Assembly: GCA_934591895.1 (NCBI GenBank)
Contig: CAKTPP010000002.1
Span: forward strand, 175,903 to 239,902
DNA: 64,000 bases
Reading direction: 5' to 3'
Origin: an uncultured Oscillospiraceae bacterium
GTDB lineage: Bacteria > Bacillota > Clostridia > Oscillospirales > Oscillospiraceae
Each line of letters starts with the position of its first letter. Position 1 is the first letter of the stretch. Below the pieces are notes generated by a model. It searched no databases. It was not told the DNA's origin and worked only from the letters and a program-made list of their open reading frames with translations. Positions 1 to 12,128 of the stretch are shown one piece after another. The position numbers and the translations under genes were made by a program.

Positions 1-489
1 ACGGCGGCAAACCCCCGCTATGCCGAGCGCAGCGACGCGCTGCGCTCGCTCATCGACGCCTGTGAGACGCAGCGCACGACGCTGCTCGCGCTCATCGAGG
101 CGGACGCGACGGGCTTTCTGCCGCTGCAGCAGGCCTATGCCATCCCCAGGACCGACCCCGACCGCGCAGCGAAGCTCGCGGCCGCCGCGCAGACGGCCTG
201 TCTCGCGCCGCTGGCCATGCTGGAGCACTGCGCGCAGACCGCGCTGCTGCTGACCGCAGCGCTCGAGACGACAAGTCCCCTCCTGCGCTCGGACGTCGGC
301 TGCGCTGCCGCTTTGTGCCGCGCCGCGGCGGAGGCTGCGGCCATGAACGTGTTCGTCAACACCGGTCTGCTCGCGCCGGACGATCGCGCCGCGGCCGAGG
401 CGCGCGCCGGGCATCTGCGCGCGACCGTGGTGCAAAGCTGCGCACAGACCGCGGACGCGGTGTTTTCCGCGCTGCGCGGGGAGGGCTGA
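1..489 (+). CDS. fchA: Methenyl-THF cyclohydrolase / formiminotransferase-cyclodeaminase C-domain family protein (5' truncated)
   Basis: Frame 1 is open from the first base, so the N-terminus lies outside the window; about 162 C-terminal residues remain. The sequence is almost wholly helical and Ala-rich. It carries the FTCD_C/FchA-type pattern: an NPRYAE stretch, a Glu-Ala-Asp-Ala run before a short linker with AYAIPR, and the late helix with SDVGCAAALC followed by AAAMNVFVNT. FchA interconverts methenyl-THF and 10-formyl-THF in the cytoplasm. FTCD-type cyclodeaminases use the same fold. The stop lies three bases before the folD start, so the two are certainly co-translated, which favours the folate C1 role over histidine degradation. 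The choice between cyclohydrolase and cyclodeaminase cannot be settled from this fragment. Confidence 0.75.
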   Translation, partial: TAANPRYAERSDALRSLIDACETQRTTLLALIEADATGFLPLQQAYAIPRTDPDRAAKLAAAAQTACLAPLAMLEHCAQTALLLTAALETTSPLLRSDVGCAAALCRAAAEAAAMNVFVNTGLLAPDDRAAAEARAGHLRATVVQSCAQTADAVFSALRGEG

Positions 490-492
490 ACG

Positions 493-1332
493 ATGGCAAA
501 ACGTCTGACCGGTGCGCCGGTCGCAAAGGAGATCTATGCGCAAGTGCGCGAAAAGGCGGCCGCGCTCGGCACGCAGCCGTGTCTTGCGGCGGTGTCCGTG
601 GGCGCGCGGCCGGATGACCGCGCCTATCTGCGCAGCATCGCGCGCTCGGCGGACGGGTGCGGCGTGGCCGTGCGCCCGGTCGACCTCCCGGCTGACTGCA
701 CGGCGGATGCCCTGACCGGCACGCTGCGCGCCCTGAGCGCGGACGACACCGTGCACGGCGTGCTGCTGCTGCGGCCGCTGCCGAAGACGCTGCGCGCGCA
801 GCACATTCTTGACGCGCTCGACCCCCGCAAGGACGTCGACGGCATGACGACCGCATCGCTCGGCGCGCTGCTGACGGGTGCGGCGGGCTTTGCCCCCTGC
901 ACGGCCGAGGCGTGCCTGCACCTGCTGCGCGCCTATGGCTTTGACCCCGCGGGCCGGCGCGTGACCGTCGTCGGCCGCAGCCTCGTCATCGGACGTCCGG
1001 CGGCGCTGCTGCTCACGCGCGCAGACGCGACCGTGACGCTCTGTCACCGGAAAACGCCCGACCTTGCCGCGCGCTGCCGCGAGGCCGACATACTCCTCGC
1101 CGCGGCGGGCGCGCCGGGGCTCATCACGCCTGCGTGCGTGCATCCGGAGCAGATCGTGCTCGATGCGGGCGTGACCGCGCTGCCCGACGGCACGCTGCTC
1201 GGCGACGTGGCGGCGGAAGCGGCCGAGGCTGTCGCCGCGTGCACGCCCGTTCCCGGCGGCGTCGGCAGCATCACGACGGCGCTGCTGCTGTTACACATCG
1301 TGCAGAGTGCCGAAAATTTTCACCGTTTTTAA
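493..1332 (+). CDS. folD: FolD family methylene-THF dehydrogenase, cyclohydrolase site altered
   Basis: 279 residues, normal length for FolD, which oxidises 5,10-methylene-THF to methenyl-THF with NAD(P)+ and usually also hydrolyses it to 10-formyl-THF. Visible landmarks are the KDVDG motif (residues 113-117), the PCTAEA segment, the Rossmann VVGRSLVIGRPAA stretch and the C-terminal TPVPGGVGSITTA signature. The usual Y-x3-K catalytic motif reads YLRSI (Tyr45, Ile49), so the cyclohydrolase lysine (Lys56 of human MTHFD1) is missing. The partner Gln in QLPLP is also replaced (LRPLP, Leu93). Asp116 is kept. In the human enzyme, substitution of Lys56 abolishes cyclohydrolase while some variants keep dehydrogenase. 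Together with the upstream FchA-like gene this suggests a monofunctional dehydrogenase (inference). ATG start three bases after the upstream stop. Confidence 0.9.
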   Translation: MAKRLTGAPVAKEIYAQVREKAAALGTQPCLAAVSVGARPDDRAYLRSIARSADGCGVAVRPVDLPADCTADALTGTLRALSADDTVHGVLLLRPLPKTLRAQHILDALDPRKDVDGMTTASLGALLTGAAGFAPCTAEACLHLLRAYGFDPAGRRVTVVGRSLVIGRPAALLLTRADATVTLCHRKTPDLAARCREADILLAAAGAPGLITPACVHPEQIVLDAGVTALPDGTLLGDVAAEAAEAVAACTPVPGGVGSITTALLLLHIVQSAENFHRF

Positions 1333-1353
1333 GCAATTATTCACAAACTGTTG

Positions 1354-1382
1354 TTCTTTTCCGCAGCGAATACCGCTATAAT
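1354..1382 (+). promoter_or_regulatory. Sigma-A-like promoter for the P-type ATPase
   Basis: A perfect TATAAT lies at 1377-1382, and a weak TTCTTT at 1354-1359 gives 17-bp spacing. The start codon is 30 bases downstream. A better -35 match (TTGTTC at 1351) would need a 20-bp spacer. Confidence 0.5.
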
Positions 1383-1412
1383 ATTCGGTATACTCACTTT
1401 GGAGGCAGAGCT

Positions 1413-3860
1413 TTGGCCAACCTGATCGAAAAAATAAAAGACAAGCGTGCGCCCGAGCCCGAAGCACCGGCGCGGCGCGACATTCCGGTCGTGCACCCCG
1501 CCCCGGAGCAGGGGCTCACGAGCGCGCAGGTGCGCGAGCGCACGGACGCCGGCTGGACGAACGCGCCCGTTGACCCGCCCGGCAAGACGGTCAAGCAGAT
1601 CGTCCTGAGCAACATCTTCACCTACTTCAATATGCTGTTTTTCCTGCTGGCGCTGTGCGTGATCGCGGTGCAGCAATGGCTGAACCTGACGTTCATGGGC
1701 GTCATCATCGTCAACACCGCCATCGGCATCGTGCAGGAGCTGCGCTCGAAGAAAACGCTCGATAAGCTCAACATCCTCGCGTCCCCAAAGGCCGTCGCCG
1801 TGCGCGACGGCAAGCGTATGACCGTGGACACGGCGCAGCTCGTGCGCGACGATATCGTCATCTTTGCCGCCGGCAACCAGATCTATGCTGACGCCGTGGT
1901 CGCGTCCGAGAGCTGCTACGTCAACGAGGCGCTCATCACGGGCGAGTCGGACGAGATCAGGAAAAATCCCGGCGACAAGCTCCTCTCCGGCAGCTTCGTC
2001 GTCAGCGGTATGTGCCGCGCGCAGCTGACCGACGTCGGCGCGGATTCCTACGTCTCGCGCCTGACGCAGGAGGCCAAGCGCGCCAAAAAGCCGCAGCAGT
2101 CGGAGATGATGCGCGCGCTGCAAAACCTCGTCAAGTGGATCGGCGTGATCGTCATCCCGCTCGGCGTGGTGATGTTCATCAAGGAATACGTGTGGCTCGG
2201 CCGTGAGGTTCCCATCGCCGTGACGAGCACGGTCGGCTCCATCATCGGCATGATCCCCGAGGGGCTGTACCTGCTGACGAGCCTTGCGCTCGTGGCGGGC
2301 GTGGTGCGTCTGGCGCAGCGCAAGACCCTTGTGCACGAGCTCGGCTGCATCGAGACGCTCGCGCGCGTGGACACGCTGTGCGTGGACAAGACCGGCACCG
2401 TGACGGAAAACAAGATGATCGTCGAGGACGTCTGTCCCCTGTGCGACGACCGCTTCACGCTCGACGACATCCGCATGATCATGGCCGACTACGTTTACGC
2501 CATGCAGGCGGACAACGACACCATGGCGGCGCTGCGGCGCTATTTCACCGGCGAAAAGACGCAGGACGCGACGGCGACGCTGCCGTTCTCGTCGGCAAAG
2601 AAATACGGCGGCGTGTCGTTCCACGCCGAGGAGACATATCTGCTCGGCGCGCCGGACGTGCTGCTCGCCGGACGGGACAATCCCTATCAGGAGCAGATCG
2701 AGGGCTACTCCGCCAAGGGCTGCCGCGTGCTGCTGCTGGGCATGTATGACGGCGCGCTCTCGGACGAGACGCTGAGCGCCGACCTGCTGCCGATCGCGCT
2801 GATCCTGCTCTCGAACAAGATCCGCGCCGAGGCGCCGGAGACCTTCGGCTACTTCGCCGCGCAGGGCGTGGACGTGAAGGTCATCTCCGGCGACAATGCG
2901 CGCACGGTGGCCGAGGTGGCCAAGCGCGCCGGCATCGAAAACGCCGACCGCTTCGTCGACGCGCGCACACTCACGAGCGAGGAAGCCATCCGCGACGCGG
3001 CGGGCAGGTACACGGTCTTCGGCCGCGTGACCCCGGCGCAGAAGCGCAGCCTCGTGCAGGCGCTCAAGGCCGACGGGCACACCGTGGCCATGACGGGCGA
3101 CGGCGTCAACGACGTGCTCGCGCTCAAGGAGGCCGACTGCTCGATCGCCATGGCCTCCGGCAGCGACGTGGCGTGTCAGGTGTCGCACATCGTGCTGCTC
3201 GACTCCAACTTCGCCTCCATGCCGTCGGTCGTGGCGGAGGGGCGCCGCGTCATCAACAACATCGAGCGCAGCGCGTCGCTGTATCTGGTCAAGAACATCT
3301 TCTCGTTCTTCCTCGCGTTTTTCACGCTCTTTGCCACGCTGCCCTACCCGTTCAGCCCCGCGCAGCTCACGCTCGTGAGCGCCGTGACCATCGGCATCCC
3401 GTCGTTCATTCTGGCCATGGAGCCGAACGAGAGCCTCGTCAAGGGAAAATTCCTGCGCAACGTGCTCTTCCGCGCGCTGCCGGCCGCGATGACGGATCTG
3501 GCAATGGTCGTGGGCATCCTGCTGTTTTATATTGCCTTCCAGCTCGACGATACGGCCATGATCACGATCTGCACCGGCGTCATGGGCATCGTCGGCCTCA
3601 TGATGGTGCACCGCACGTGCCAGCCGTACAACACCATCCGCAAGGTGATGATCGTCGTGCTTGCGATCCTATTCGTGATCGCGTATTTCGGCTTCCCGAC
3701 GCTGTTCAACCTGCAGACGCTCGATCTGCAGAGCGCGCTCATCCTCATCGTGTTCGGTCTGCTGTCGTGGCCGGTGATGAAGGTGTTCTGCCGCCTGAAC
3801 GACCGCATGCGCGCCAGATTTGAGGCATGGCGCGCGGCCAAGACCGCAAAGGCCGCCTGA
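1413..3860 (+). CDS. Cation-translocating P-type ATPase, CtpE-like
   Basis: 815 residues from TTG at 1413, chosen because GGAGG at 1401-1405 sits seven bases upstream and homology begins here. Order seen: cytoplasmic N-terminus (residues 1-60), two membrane helices (about 68-105), actuator domain with the TGES loop, two more helices with a PEGLYLL segment where P-type pumps bind cation, phosphorylation motif DKTGT (Asp325), a short nucleotide-binding domain with KYGG, a P-domain with GDGVNDVLAL, then about six C-terminal helices. The N-terminal region (LSNIFTYFN, QELRSKKTLDKL) resembles the actinobacterial CtpE group, for which Ca2+ uptake has been reported; the ion here is unknown. There are no N-terminal heavy-metal domains and no CPC motif, so a copper or zinc role is unlikely. 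Monocistronic: own promoter and a strong terminator. Confidence 0.85.
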   Translation: MANLIEKIKDKRAPEPEAPARRDIPVVHPAPEQGLTSAQVRERTDAGWTNAPVDPPGKTVKQIVLSNIFTYFNMLFFLLALCVIAVQQWLNLTFMGVIIVNTAIGIVQELRSKKTLDKLNILASPKAVAVRDGKRMTVDTAQLVRDDIVIFAAGNQIYADAVVASESCYVNEALITGESDEIRKNPGDKLLSGSFVVSGMCRAQLTDVGADSYVSRLTQEAKRAKKPQQSEMMRALQNLVKWIGVIVIPLGVVMFIKEYVWLGREVPIAVTSTVGSIIGMIPEGLYLLTSLALVAGVVRLAQRKTLVHELGCIETLARVDTLCVDKTGTVTENKMIVEDVCPLCDDRFTLDDIRMIMADYVYAMQADNDTMAALRRYFTGEKTQDATATLPFSSAKKYGGVSFHAEETYLLGAPDVLLAGRDNPYQEQIEGYSAKGCRVLLLGMYDGALSDETLSADLLPIALILLSNKIRAEAPETFGYFAAQGVDVKVISGDNARTVAEVAKRAGIENADRFVDARTLTSEEAIRDAAGRYTVFGRVTPAQKRSLVQALKADGHTVAMTGDGVNDVLALKEADCSIAMASGSDVACQVSHIVLLDSNFASMPSVVAEGRRVINNIERSASLYLVKNIFSFFLAFFTLFATLPYPFSPAQLTLVSAVTIGIPSFILAMEPNESLVKGKFLRNVLFRALPAAMTDLAMVVGILLFYIAFQLDDTAMITICTGVMGIVGLMMVHRTCQPYNTIRKVMIVVLAILFVIAYFGFPTLFNLQTLDLQSALILIVFGLLSWPVMKVFCRLNDRMRARFEAWRAAKTAKAA

Positions 3861-3886
3861 GATCTCCGCGCACAAAAACGCACATA

Positions 3887-3918
3887 CGCCCTGCATATTC
3901 GGATGCAGGGCGTTTTTT
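3887..3918 (+). terminator. Intrinsic terminator after the P-type ATPase
   Basis: Perfect 10-bp stem, CGCCCTGCAT paired with ATGCAGGGCG (3903-3912), a 6-base loop, then six Ts and a further T-rich stretch. Confidence 0.9.
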
Positions 3919-4042
3919 CTGCTTTTTTTCAAAAAAAAGAGGGAAATGCACAGCAATGTCGTATAAGGGTATTGCAGCCGGAAATGGCGCAAGGCGATCC
4001 GGCCGCAGCTTTTGATTTTTTTGTGGAAACGGAGGGATCCCT

Positions 4043-5050
4043 GTGCCCTGTCCGAGAGAAAAACGCGAGGCCGCCGAGGCGCTGCTCATCGGGCCGCACG
4101 GCCTGCTGAGCGCGCAGTCCACCGGACGTCCGGCGCCGGAGGCGCCGTGTGAGATGCGCACATGCTTCCAGCGCGACGTCGACCGCATCACGCACTCGAA
4201 ATCGTTCCGCCGCCTCAAGCACAAGACGCAGGTGTTTCTGCGCCCCGAGGGCGACCACTACCGCACGCGCCTGACGCACACGCTCGAGGTCGCGCGCCTC
4301 GCGCGCACGATCGCCCGCGCGCTCGAGCTCAATGAGGATCTCACCGAGGCCATCAGCCTCGGGCACGACCTCGGCCACACGCCCTTCGGTCACGCCGGAG
4401 AGCGCGCGCTCAACGCGATCTACACCGGCGTCGGCTTCCGCCACTATGAGCAGAGCCTGCGCGTCGTCGACCGCATCGAGCGCGACGGGCGCGGTCTGAA
4501 CCTCTGCAACGAGACGCGCATCGGTATCCTCAACCACACGACCGGCCAGCCGCGCGGCACGCTCGAGGCCGACATCGTGCGTCTGGCCGACCGCGTGGCC
4601 TACATCAACCACGACCTTGACGACGCCATGCGCGGCGGCATCGTGCAGCCGGAGGACGTGCCCGCCGTCGTGCGCGAGCGCGTGGGCGAGCGCAACAGCG
4701 TGCGCATCAACTCCATCCTCACGGACATCATCGCCCACAGCGGCGACGGGGAGCTGAAAATGTCGCCCGAGATGCAGCAAGCCGTGGATGTGTTCACAAA
4801 ATTCATGTACGAAAGCGTGTACTACAATCCCATCGCCAAAGGCGAGGAGCGCAAGGTGCAGAATATCCTCGGCAGCATCTGGGAGTATTATGTCAACCAC
4901 ATCGGCGAGCTGCCCGCGGTCTATCAGGCCATCGCAGACGACGAGGGGCCGCAGCGTGCGGTGTGCGACTATGTCTCCGGCATGACCGACAGCTACGCGC
5001 TGGAGGTGTACTCGGAGCTGTTCATCCCGGCCGCCTGGACCATCAAGTAA
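4043..5050 (+). CDS. Deoxyguanosinetriphosphate triphosphohydrolase-like HD-domain protein
   Basis: 335 residues, GTG start with GGAGGG six bases upstream. HD-domain signature: FRRLKHKTQVF, a first metal His in RTRLTHTLEVA, HD in LGHDLGHTPFGHAGE, and a later Asp in LADRVAYINHDLDD. This is the short Firmicute form of the Dgt/SAMHD1-like dNTPase family (YpgQ/Dgt-like group), which splits dGTP or other dNTPs into nucleoside and triphosphate. It precedes dnaG and rpoD, as a dgt-like gene does in many Clostridia, and fits a role in nucleotide pool control near the replication/sigma operon. The gap of 89 bases to dnaG has no terminator, so co-transcription is likely. Confidence 0.85.
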   Translation: MPCPREKREAAEALLIGPHGLLSAQSTGRPAPEAPCEMRTCFQRDVDRITHSKSFRRLKHKTQVFLRPEGDHYRTRLTHTLEVARLARTIARALELNEDLTEAISLGHDLGHTPFGHAGERALNAIYTGVGFRHYEQSLRVVDRIERDGRGLNLCNETRIGILNHTTGQPRGTLEADIVRLADRVAYINHDLDDAMRGGIVQPEDVPAVVRERVGERNSVRINSILTDIIAHSGDGELKMSPEMQQAVDVFTKFMYESVYYNPIAKGEERKVQNILGSIWEYYVNHIGELPAVYQAIADDEGPQRAVCDYVSGMTDSYALEVYSELFIPAAWTIK

Positions 5051-5139
5051 TTGTCCGCGGCCGCCGGACGCGGACAGAACGGGTGCGGCAAACATCGAAA
5101 AACAGACATTCCAACCGCCGCAGAAAGAAGGTGACGCAC

Positions 5140-6889
5140 GTGGCATTTCCGGAATCCTTTTTGCAGGAGCTCGCCGAGCGCAACGACATCGTCGATGTCG
5201 TGGGCAGCTACGTGCGCCTGACGAAAAAAAGCGGGTCGAACCTCTTTGGGCTCTGCCCGTTTCACAGCGAAAAGACACCGTCGTTTTCCGTCTCGCCCGA
5301 TAAGCAGATCTACCACTGCTTCGGCTGCGGCAAGGGCGGCAGCGTCATCAGCTTCATCATGGAGATCGAGAATCTCTCGTTCCCGGAGGCGGTGGCGTTT
5401 CTGGCCAACCGCGCCGGCATGCAGCTGCCCGAGCAGAGGGACGATCCCGGCGCGAAAAAGCGCCAGCGGCTGCTCGCGCTCAACCGCGATGCGGCGCGCT
5501 TTTTCCACGCACAGCTCAAAACGCCCGCCGGGCAGACCGCGCGCGACTATCTCGCCCGCAGGCAGCTCACGGCGCAGACCGTGACGCGCTTCGGCCTCGG
5601 CTTTGCGCCCGACACGTGGGACAGCCTCGTGCGCGCGATGAAGGCGCTCGGTTACAGCGAGCAGGAGCTCTTTGACGGCGGGCTCGTGCGCCACGGGAAA
5701 TCCGGCGGCGTGTACGACACGTTCCGCAACCGGCTCATGTTCCCGGTCATCGACGTGCGCGGCAGCGTCATCGGCTTCTCCGGACGCATCCTCGGCGACG
5801 GCGAACCCAAGTACATGAACAGCCCGGAGACCATTGTTTTCAGCAAGAGCCACAATTTGTTCGCGCTCAATTTGGCTAAAAAGTCAAAGTGCGGGTATAT
5901 CATACTGGCAGAGGGCAACATCGACGTGGCGAGCCTGCATCAGGCGGGCTTCGACAGCGCGGTCGCCTCGCTCGGCACGTCGCTCACGCCGGAGCAGGCG
6001 CGGCTCCTGTCGCGCTACACGGGCGAGATCGTCATCGCCTACGACAACGACGGCGCAGGGCAGAAAGCGTCGCAGCGCGCGATCGGCATCCTCGAAAAGC
6101 TGGAGGTGCGCGTGCGCGTGCTGCAGATGCAGGGCGCAAAGGATCCGGACGAATACATCAAGACCTTCGGCGCGGACGCGTTCCGGAACCTGCTCGAGCA
6201 GTCGGAAAACCACATCGACTACCGGCTCGGCGCCGTGCAGCGAAAGTATGACCTCAAGGTCGACGAGCAGCGCGTGGCCTTCGTCAAGGAGGCTGCGGGC
6301 ATCGTGGCGGAGCTGCCCGGCCGCGTCGAGCGCGAGGTGTACGCCATGCGCGTCGCGGAGACGGCGGGTATGCCCGCCGCAGTCGTGACCGACGAGGTGC
6401 AGCGCCAGCGCAAGCGGCGGCTCAGCCGCGCGCGTAAGGAGCAGGAACGCGACCTGCTGCGTCCCGCGACGGCGATGCAGCCGCCCGGCCGGAGCATCCG
6501 CTTTGACGATCCGCGCTCGGCGGCCGCCGAGCAGGGCATCATCCGGCTCCTGTATCTCGACCCCGGCCTGTTTTACGGCCGGACGAACGTGCCGGACGCG
6601 GCGCAGTTTTCCTCGCCGGAGCTGCGGCACATTTACACCGTCCTGCTCGCCCACGGCGGCACGGGCACGGTGCAGATCGCGGCGCTCTCGGGTGAGCTGA
6701 CGCCGGACGAGCTGGCGCTGCTCACGGGCATCATCCAGCAGCCGGCGGAGCTGTCCAACGGCGCACGCGCGCTCGACGATTACATAAGCATACTTCAGAC
6801 CCAGTCCTCCGCCGGCGCTGCGGCGTCGGAGGCGGATCTGCTGGCCTTTGCAAACAAACTCAAAGAACATAAAGGGTATGGTGGTAAAG

Positions 6890-6912
<23 letters not shown>
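5140..6912 (+). CDS. dnaG: DNA primase DnaG
   Basis: 590 residues if started at GTG 5140, preceded at six bases by AAGGTGA; another in-frame GTG lies at 5131. An N-terminal CHC2 zinc domain is visible (CPFHSEKTPSF followed by CFGCGKGG), then the catalytic core with a TOPRIM module (AEGNIDVASL holding the conserved Glu and Asp, and YDNDGAG). The poorly conserved helical C-terminus would bind the DnaB helicase. It makes RNA primers at the replication fork. The 3' end overlaps the rpoD start, as in the conserved macromolecular-synthesis operon (dnaG-rpoD). Confidence 0.95.
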
Positions 6913-8146
<1,234 letters not shown>

Positions 8147-8193
8147 TCCCGACGCCGCGCACCGCGGCAGAAATCATGAAATATCAGCGCTTT

Positions 8194-8228
8194 CCGGGCG
8201 CGGCGGGCAACCCCGCCGCGCCCGGTTT
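8194..8228 (+). terminator. Terminator after rpoD
   Basis: 14-bp GC-only stem CCGGGCGCGGCGGG / CCCGCCGCGCCCGG with a 4-base loop, followed by a short TTT. Confidence 0.7.
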
Positions 8229-8313
8229 CTGCGCCGGAAAACGGATGTTTCCGCCGCCGCGCGCAGCCGGAAAAATAAATATGAACTTTCTATCAATAAT
8301 ATAGAGAAAGCCC

Positions 8314-8342
8314 TTGACTTTCCGCTCACCCGGGTGTAAATT
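8314..8342 (+). promoter_or_regulatory. Sigma-A promoter of the hrcA-grpE-dnaK-dnaJ operon
   Basis: TTGACT (8314-8319), 17 bp, TAAATT (8337-8342). The -10 box touches the CIRCE operator, so HrcA binding would block initiation. Confidence 0.8.
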
Positions 8343-8367
8343 AGCACTCGAAGGTTAGGAGTGCCAA
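8341..8367 (+). promoter_or_regulatory. CIRCE operator (HrcA binding site)
   Basis: TTAGCACTC, 9 bases, GAGTGCCAA: matches the CIRCE consensus inverted repeat with one changed base in the right arm. A further GAGTGCCA half-site lies at 8382-8389 just before the SD of hrcA. Confidence 0.93.
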
Positions 8368-8401
8368 CACTCAGCAACTCCGAGTGCCAGCGGAGGGACC
8401 T

Positions 8402-9499
8402 ATGGATATCAGCAGCCGCAAAAAGAAAATACTTGCCGCGGTCATTGAGGAATACATCCGCACGGCGGAGCCGGTCGGCTCGAAGGCCATCGCCGCGAGC
8501 GCCGATCTCGGCTGTTCCTCGGCCACGATCCGCAACGAGCTTGCAGAGCTGGCCGCCATGGGCTATCTTGAGCAGCCGCACACATCGGCCGGCCGCGTAC
8601 CGACGCCGCTCGGCTACCGGATGTACGTCAACGAGCTCATGGAGCACAAGGATCTCACCGCCGAGGAGACGCAGGCCATCACCCAGAGTCTGACGGGGCG
8701 CCACCAGCGCGGCGAGCTCATGACGGACGCAAGCCGTCTGGCCTCACAGCTGACGAATTACCCCGCCGTGACGCTCACGGCGAGTGCCGGCGTCACGATC
8801 CGGCGCTTCGACCTCATTTATCTCGACGCCAACAGCTTCATCATCGTGCTGCTCCTGAGCGACGACACGGTGAAAAACAAGCTCGTGCACCTGCCGGTCT
8901 CGGCCGAGCAGAGCATGATCCAGAAGCTCTCCGCCGTCTTCAACGCCCACTTCACGGGCATCCGCGAGCCGGACATCACGCCGGCGCTCATCAGCTCCGC
9001 GGAGCGCGCCGCGCAGGATAACCTCGGCATCACGGCCGTGATCGCGGCCTTCGCGATCGAGGTGCTCACCGGCGCCGGCACCGCGCAGACGTATCTCGTC
9101 GGCGAGTCGCAGCTGCTGCACCAGCCGGAGTTCCGCGACCCCGACAAGGCGCACCGCCTCATGAGCTACCTGTCCGACGGCAGCAACCTGCTCGAGATCC
9201 CGATGGAGCAGCTCGGCGGCGAAAACGAGGTGCGCGTGCTCATCGGTCCGGAGAACGTGGCCGAAGAGCTGCGCGACAGCAGCGTCGTGCTCGCGACGTA
9301 TGACGCGGGCGAAAACATGCGCGGTCTGATCGGTGTGGTCGGCCCGACACGTATGGATTATTCCAAGGTCGCCGCGAAGCTCAGCTTCATTGCGGCCGGC
9401 CTGTCCAAGCTGCTCGGCGGCGGTACGCTTCCGCCCCCCGGGCTGGATAACAAGTTGATCATTAAGGGAGACGATTCAGATGAGCACGAAAACAAATGA
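8402..9499 (+). CDS. hrcA: Heat-inducible transcription repressor HrcA
   Basis: 365 residues from ATG 8402, four bases after GGAGGG (an in-frame upstream ATG at 8384 has no SD). N-terminal winged helix (SSATIRNELAELAAMGYLEQPHTSAGRVPT is its recognition region, residues about 36-65), followed by the dimerisation/GAF-like domain and the C-terminal GPTRMDYSKV motif typical of HrcA. It represses its own operon by binding the CIRCE site just upstream; GroE chaperones keep it active, so titration by misfolded protein induces the operon (known for the family). Its 3' end overlaps grpE by 20 bases, so translation of the two is coupled. Confidence 0.95.
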   Translation: MDISSRKKKILAAVIEEYIRTAEPVGSKAIAASADLGCSSATIRNELAELAAMGYLEQPHTSAGRVPTPLGYRMYVNELMEHKDLTAEETQAITQSLTGRHQRGELMTDASRLASQLTNYPAVTLTASAGVTIRRFDLIYLDANSFIIVLLLSDDTVKNKLVHLPVSAEQSMIQKLSAVFNAHFTGIREPDITPALISSAERAAQDNLGITAVIAAFAIEVLTGAGTAQTYLVGESQLLHQPEFRDPDKAHRLMSYLSDGSNLLEIPMEQLGGENEVRVLIGPENVAEELRDSSVVLATYDAGENMRGLIGVVGPTRMDYSKVAAKLSFIAAGLSKLLGGGTLPPPGLDNKLIIKGDDSDEHENK

Positions 9500-10094
9500 C
9501 CCGAAGCAGACCGCCCCGGAGACGGAGCCGGTCGTCGACGACATAAAGACCGAGCCGGCCGCGCCGGCCGCCGAGGAAAAGGCGGCCAAGAAGGCCGCGA
9601 AGAAGGAAACCAAAGAAAAGGAATCCAAGGAGCCCAAAGAGCCCAAGGAAAAGAAAGAGACGAAAAAAGAGATCGAGGCCGATCTCGCGGCGGAAAAGGA
9701 CAAATACCTCCGCCTGCTCGCCGAATACGACAACTTCCGCCGGCGCAGCGCCCGCGAACGCGAGAACATCTATGCCGATGTCCGCTGCGAGACGCTCAAG
9801 AAGTTCCTGCCGGTGTACGACAGCCTGTCGCGCGCACTGACACAGACTCCGGAAGATGACCCCGCCCGCAAGGGCATCGAGGGCATCATGAACCAGTATC
9901 ACACCGCGCTCGATCAGCTCGGCGTGTCGGAGATCGAGGCCGTCGGCCAGCCGTTTGACGCCAACCGCCACAACGCCGTGATGCACATCGAGGACGATGC
10001 CTACGGCGAGGGCGTTGTCGTGGAAGAGTTTGAAAAGGGCTTTTGCATCGGAGACCGCGTGCTGCGGTATTCCGTCGTGAAGGTCGCAAACTGA
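9480..10094 (+). CDS. grpE: Nucleotide exchange factor GrpE
   Basis: 204 residues. A long charged N-terminal tail (Lys/Glu/Pro-rich, residues 1-60) leads into the GrpE coiled coil (KYLRLLAEYDNFRRRSARE) and the C-terminal beta domain (HNAVMHIEDDAYGEGVVVEEF). It releases ADP from DnaK. The ATG lies inside hrcA with AAGGGAG upstream. Second gene of the class I heat-shock operon. Confidence 0.95.
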   Translation: MSTKTNDPKQTAPETEPVVDDIKTEPAAPAAEEKAAKKAAKKETKEKESKEPKEPKEKKETKKEIEADLAAEKDKYLRLLAEYDNFRRRSARERENIYADVRCETLKKFLPVYDSLSRALTQTPEDDPARKGIEGIMNQYHTALDQLGVSEIEAVGQPFDANRHNAVMHIEDDAYGEGVVVEEFEKGFCIGDRVLRYSVVKVAN

Positions 10095-10147
10095 TCCCAA
10101 TATAAATTTGTATACACAATCTGCTTTCAATACAGGAGGAATTCATT

Positions 10148-12013
<1,866 letters not shown>

Positions 12014-12044
12014 ACACCCCGCCCCCGACCACGGGCTAAGCAAC

Positions 12045-12072
12045 GCGGGCGCGCCACAAAAAGCGCGCCCGC
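12045..12072 (+). other. GC-rich hairpin between dnaK and dnaJ
   Basis: GCGGGCGCGC paired with GCGCGCCCGC across an 8-base loop, followed only by ATTT. With no U-tract this is more likely an mRNA-stability or attenuation element lowering dnaJ relative to dnaK than a true terminator. Confidence 0.55.
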
Positions 12073-12128
12073 ATTTGGAGCTTTCTGACCCCCTGCGCGG
12101 GGGAATCCATAAACATTGAGGTTCATGT

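Noticed and set aside
1341..3611. A 756-codon open frame antisense to the P-type ATPase
   Set aside because: His/Arg-rich mirror frame; the sense frame has all P-type ATPase motifs in order.
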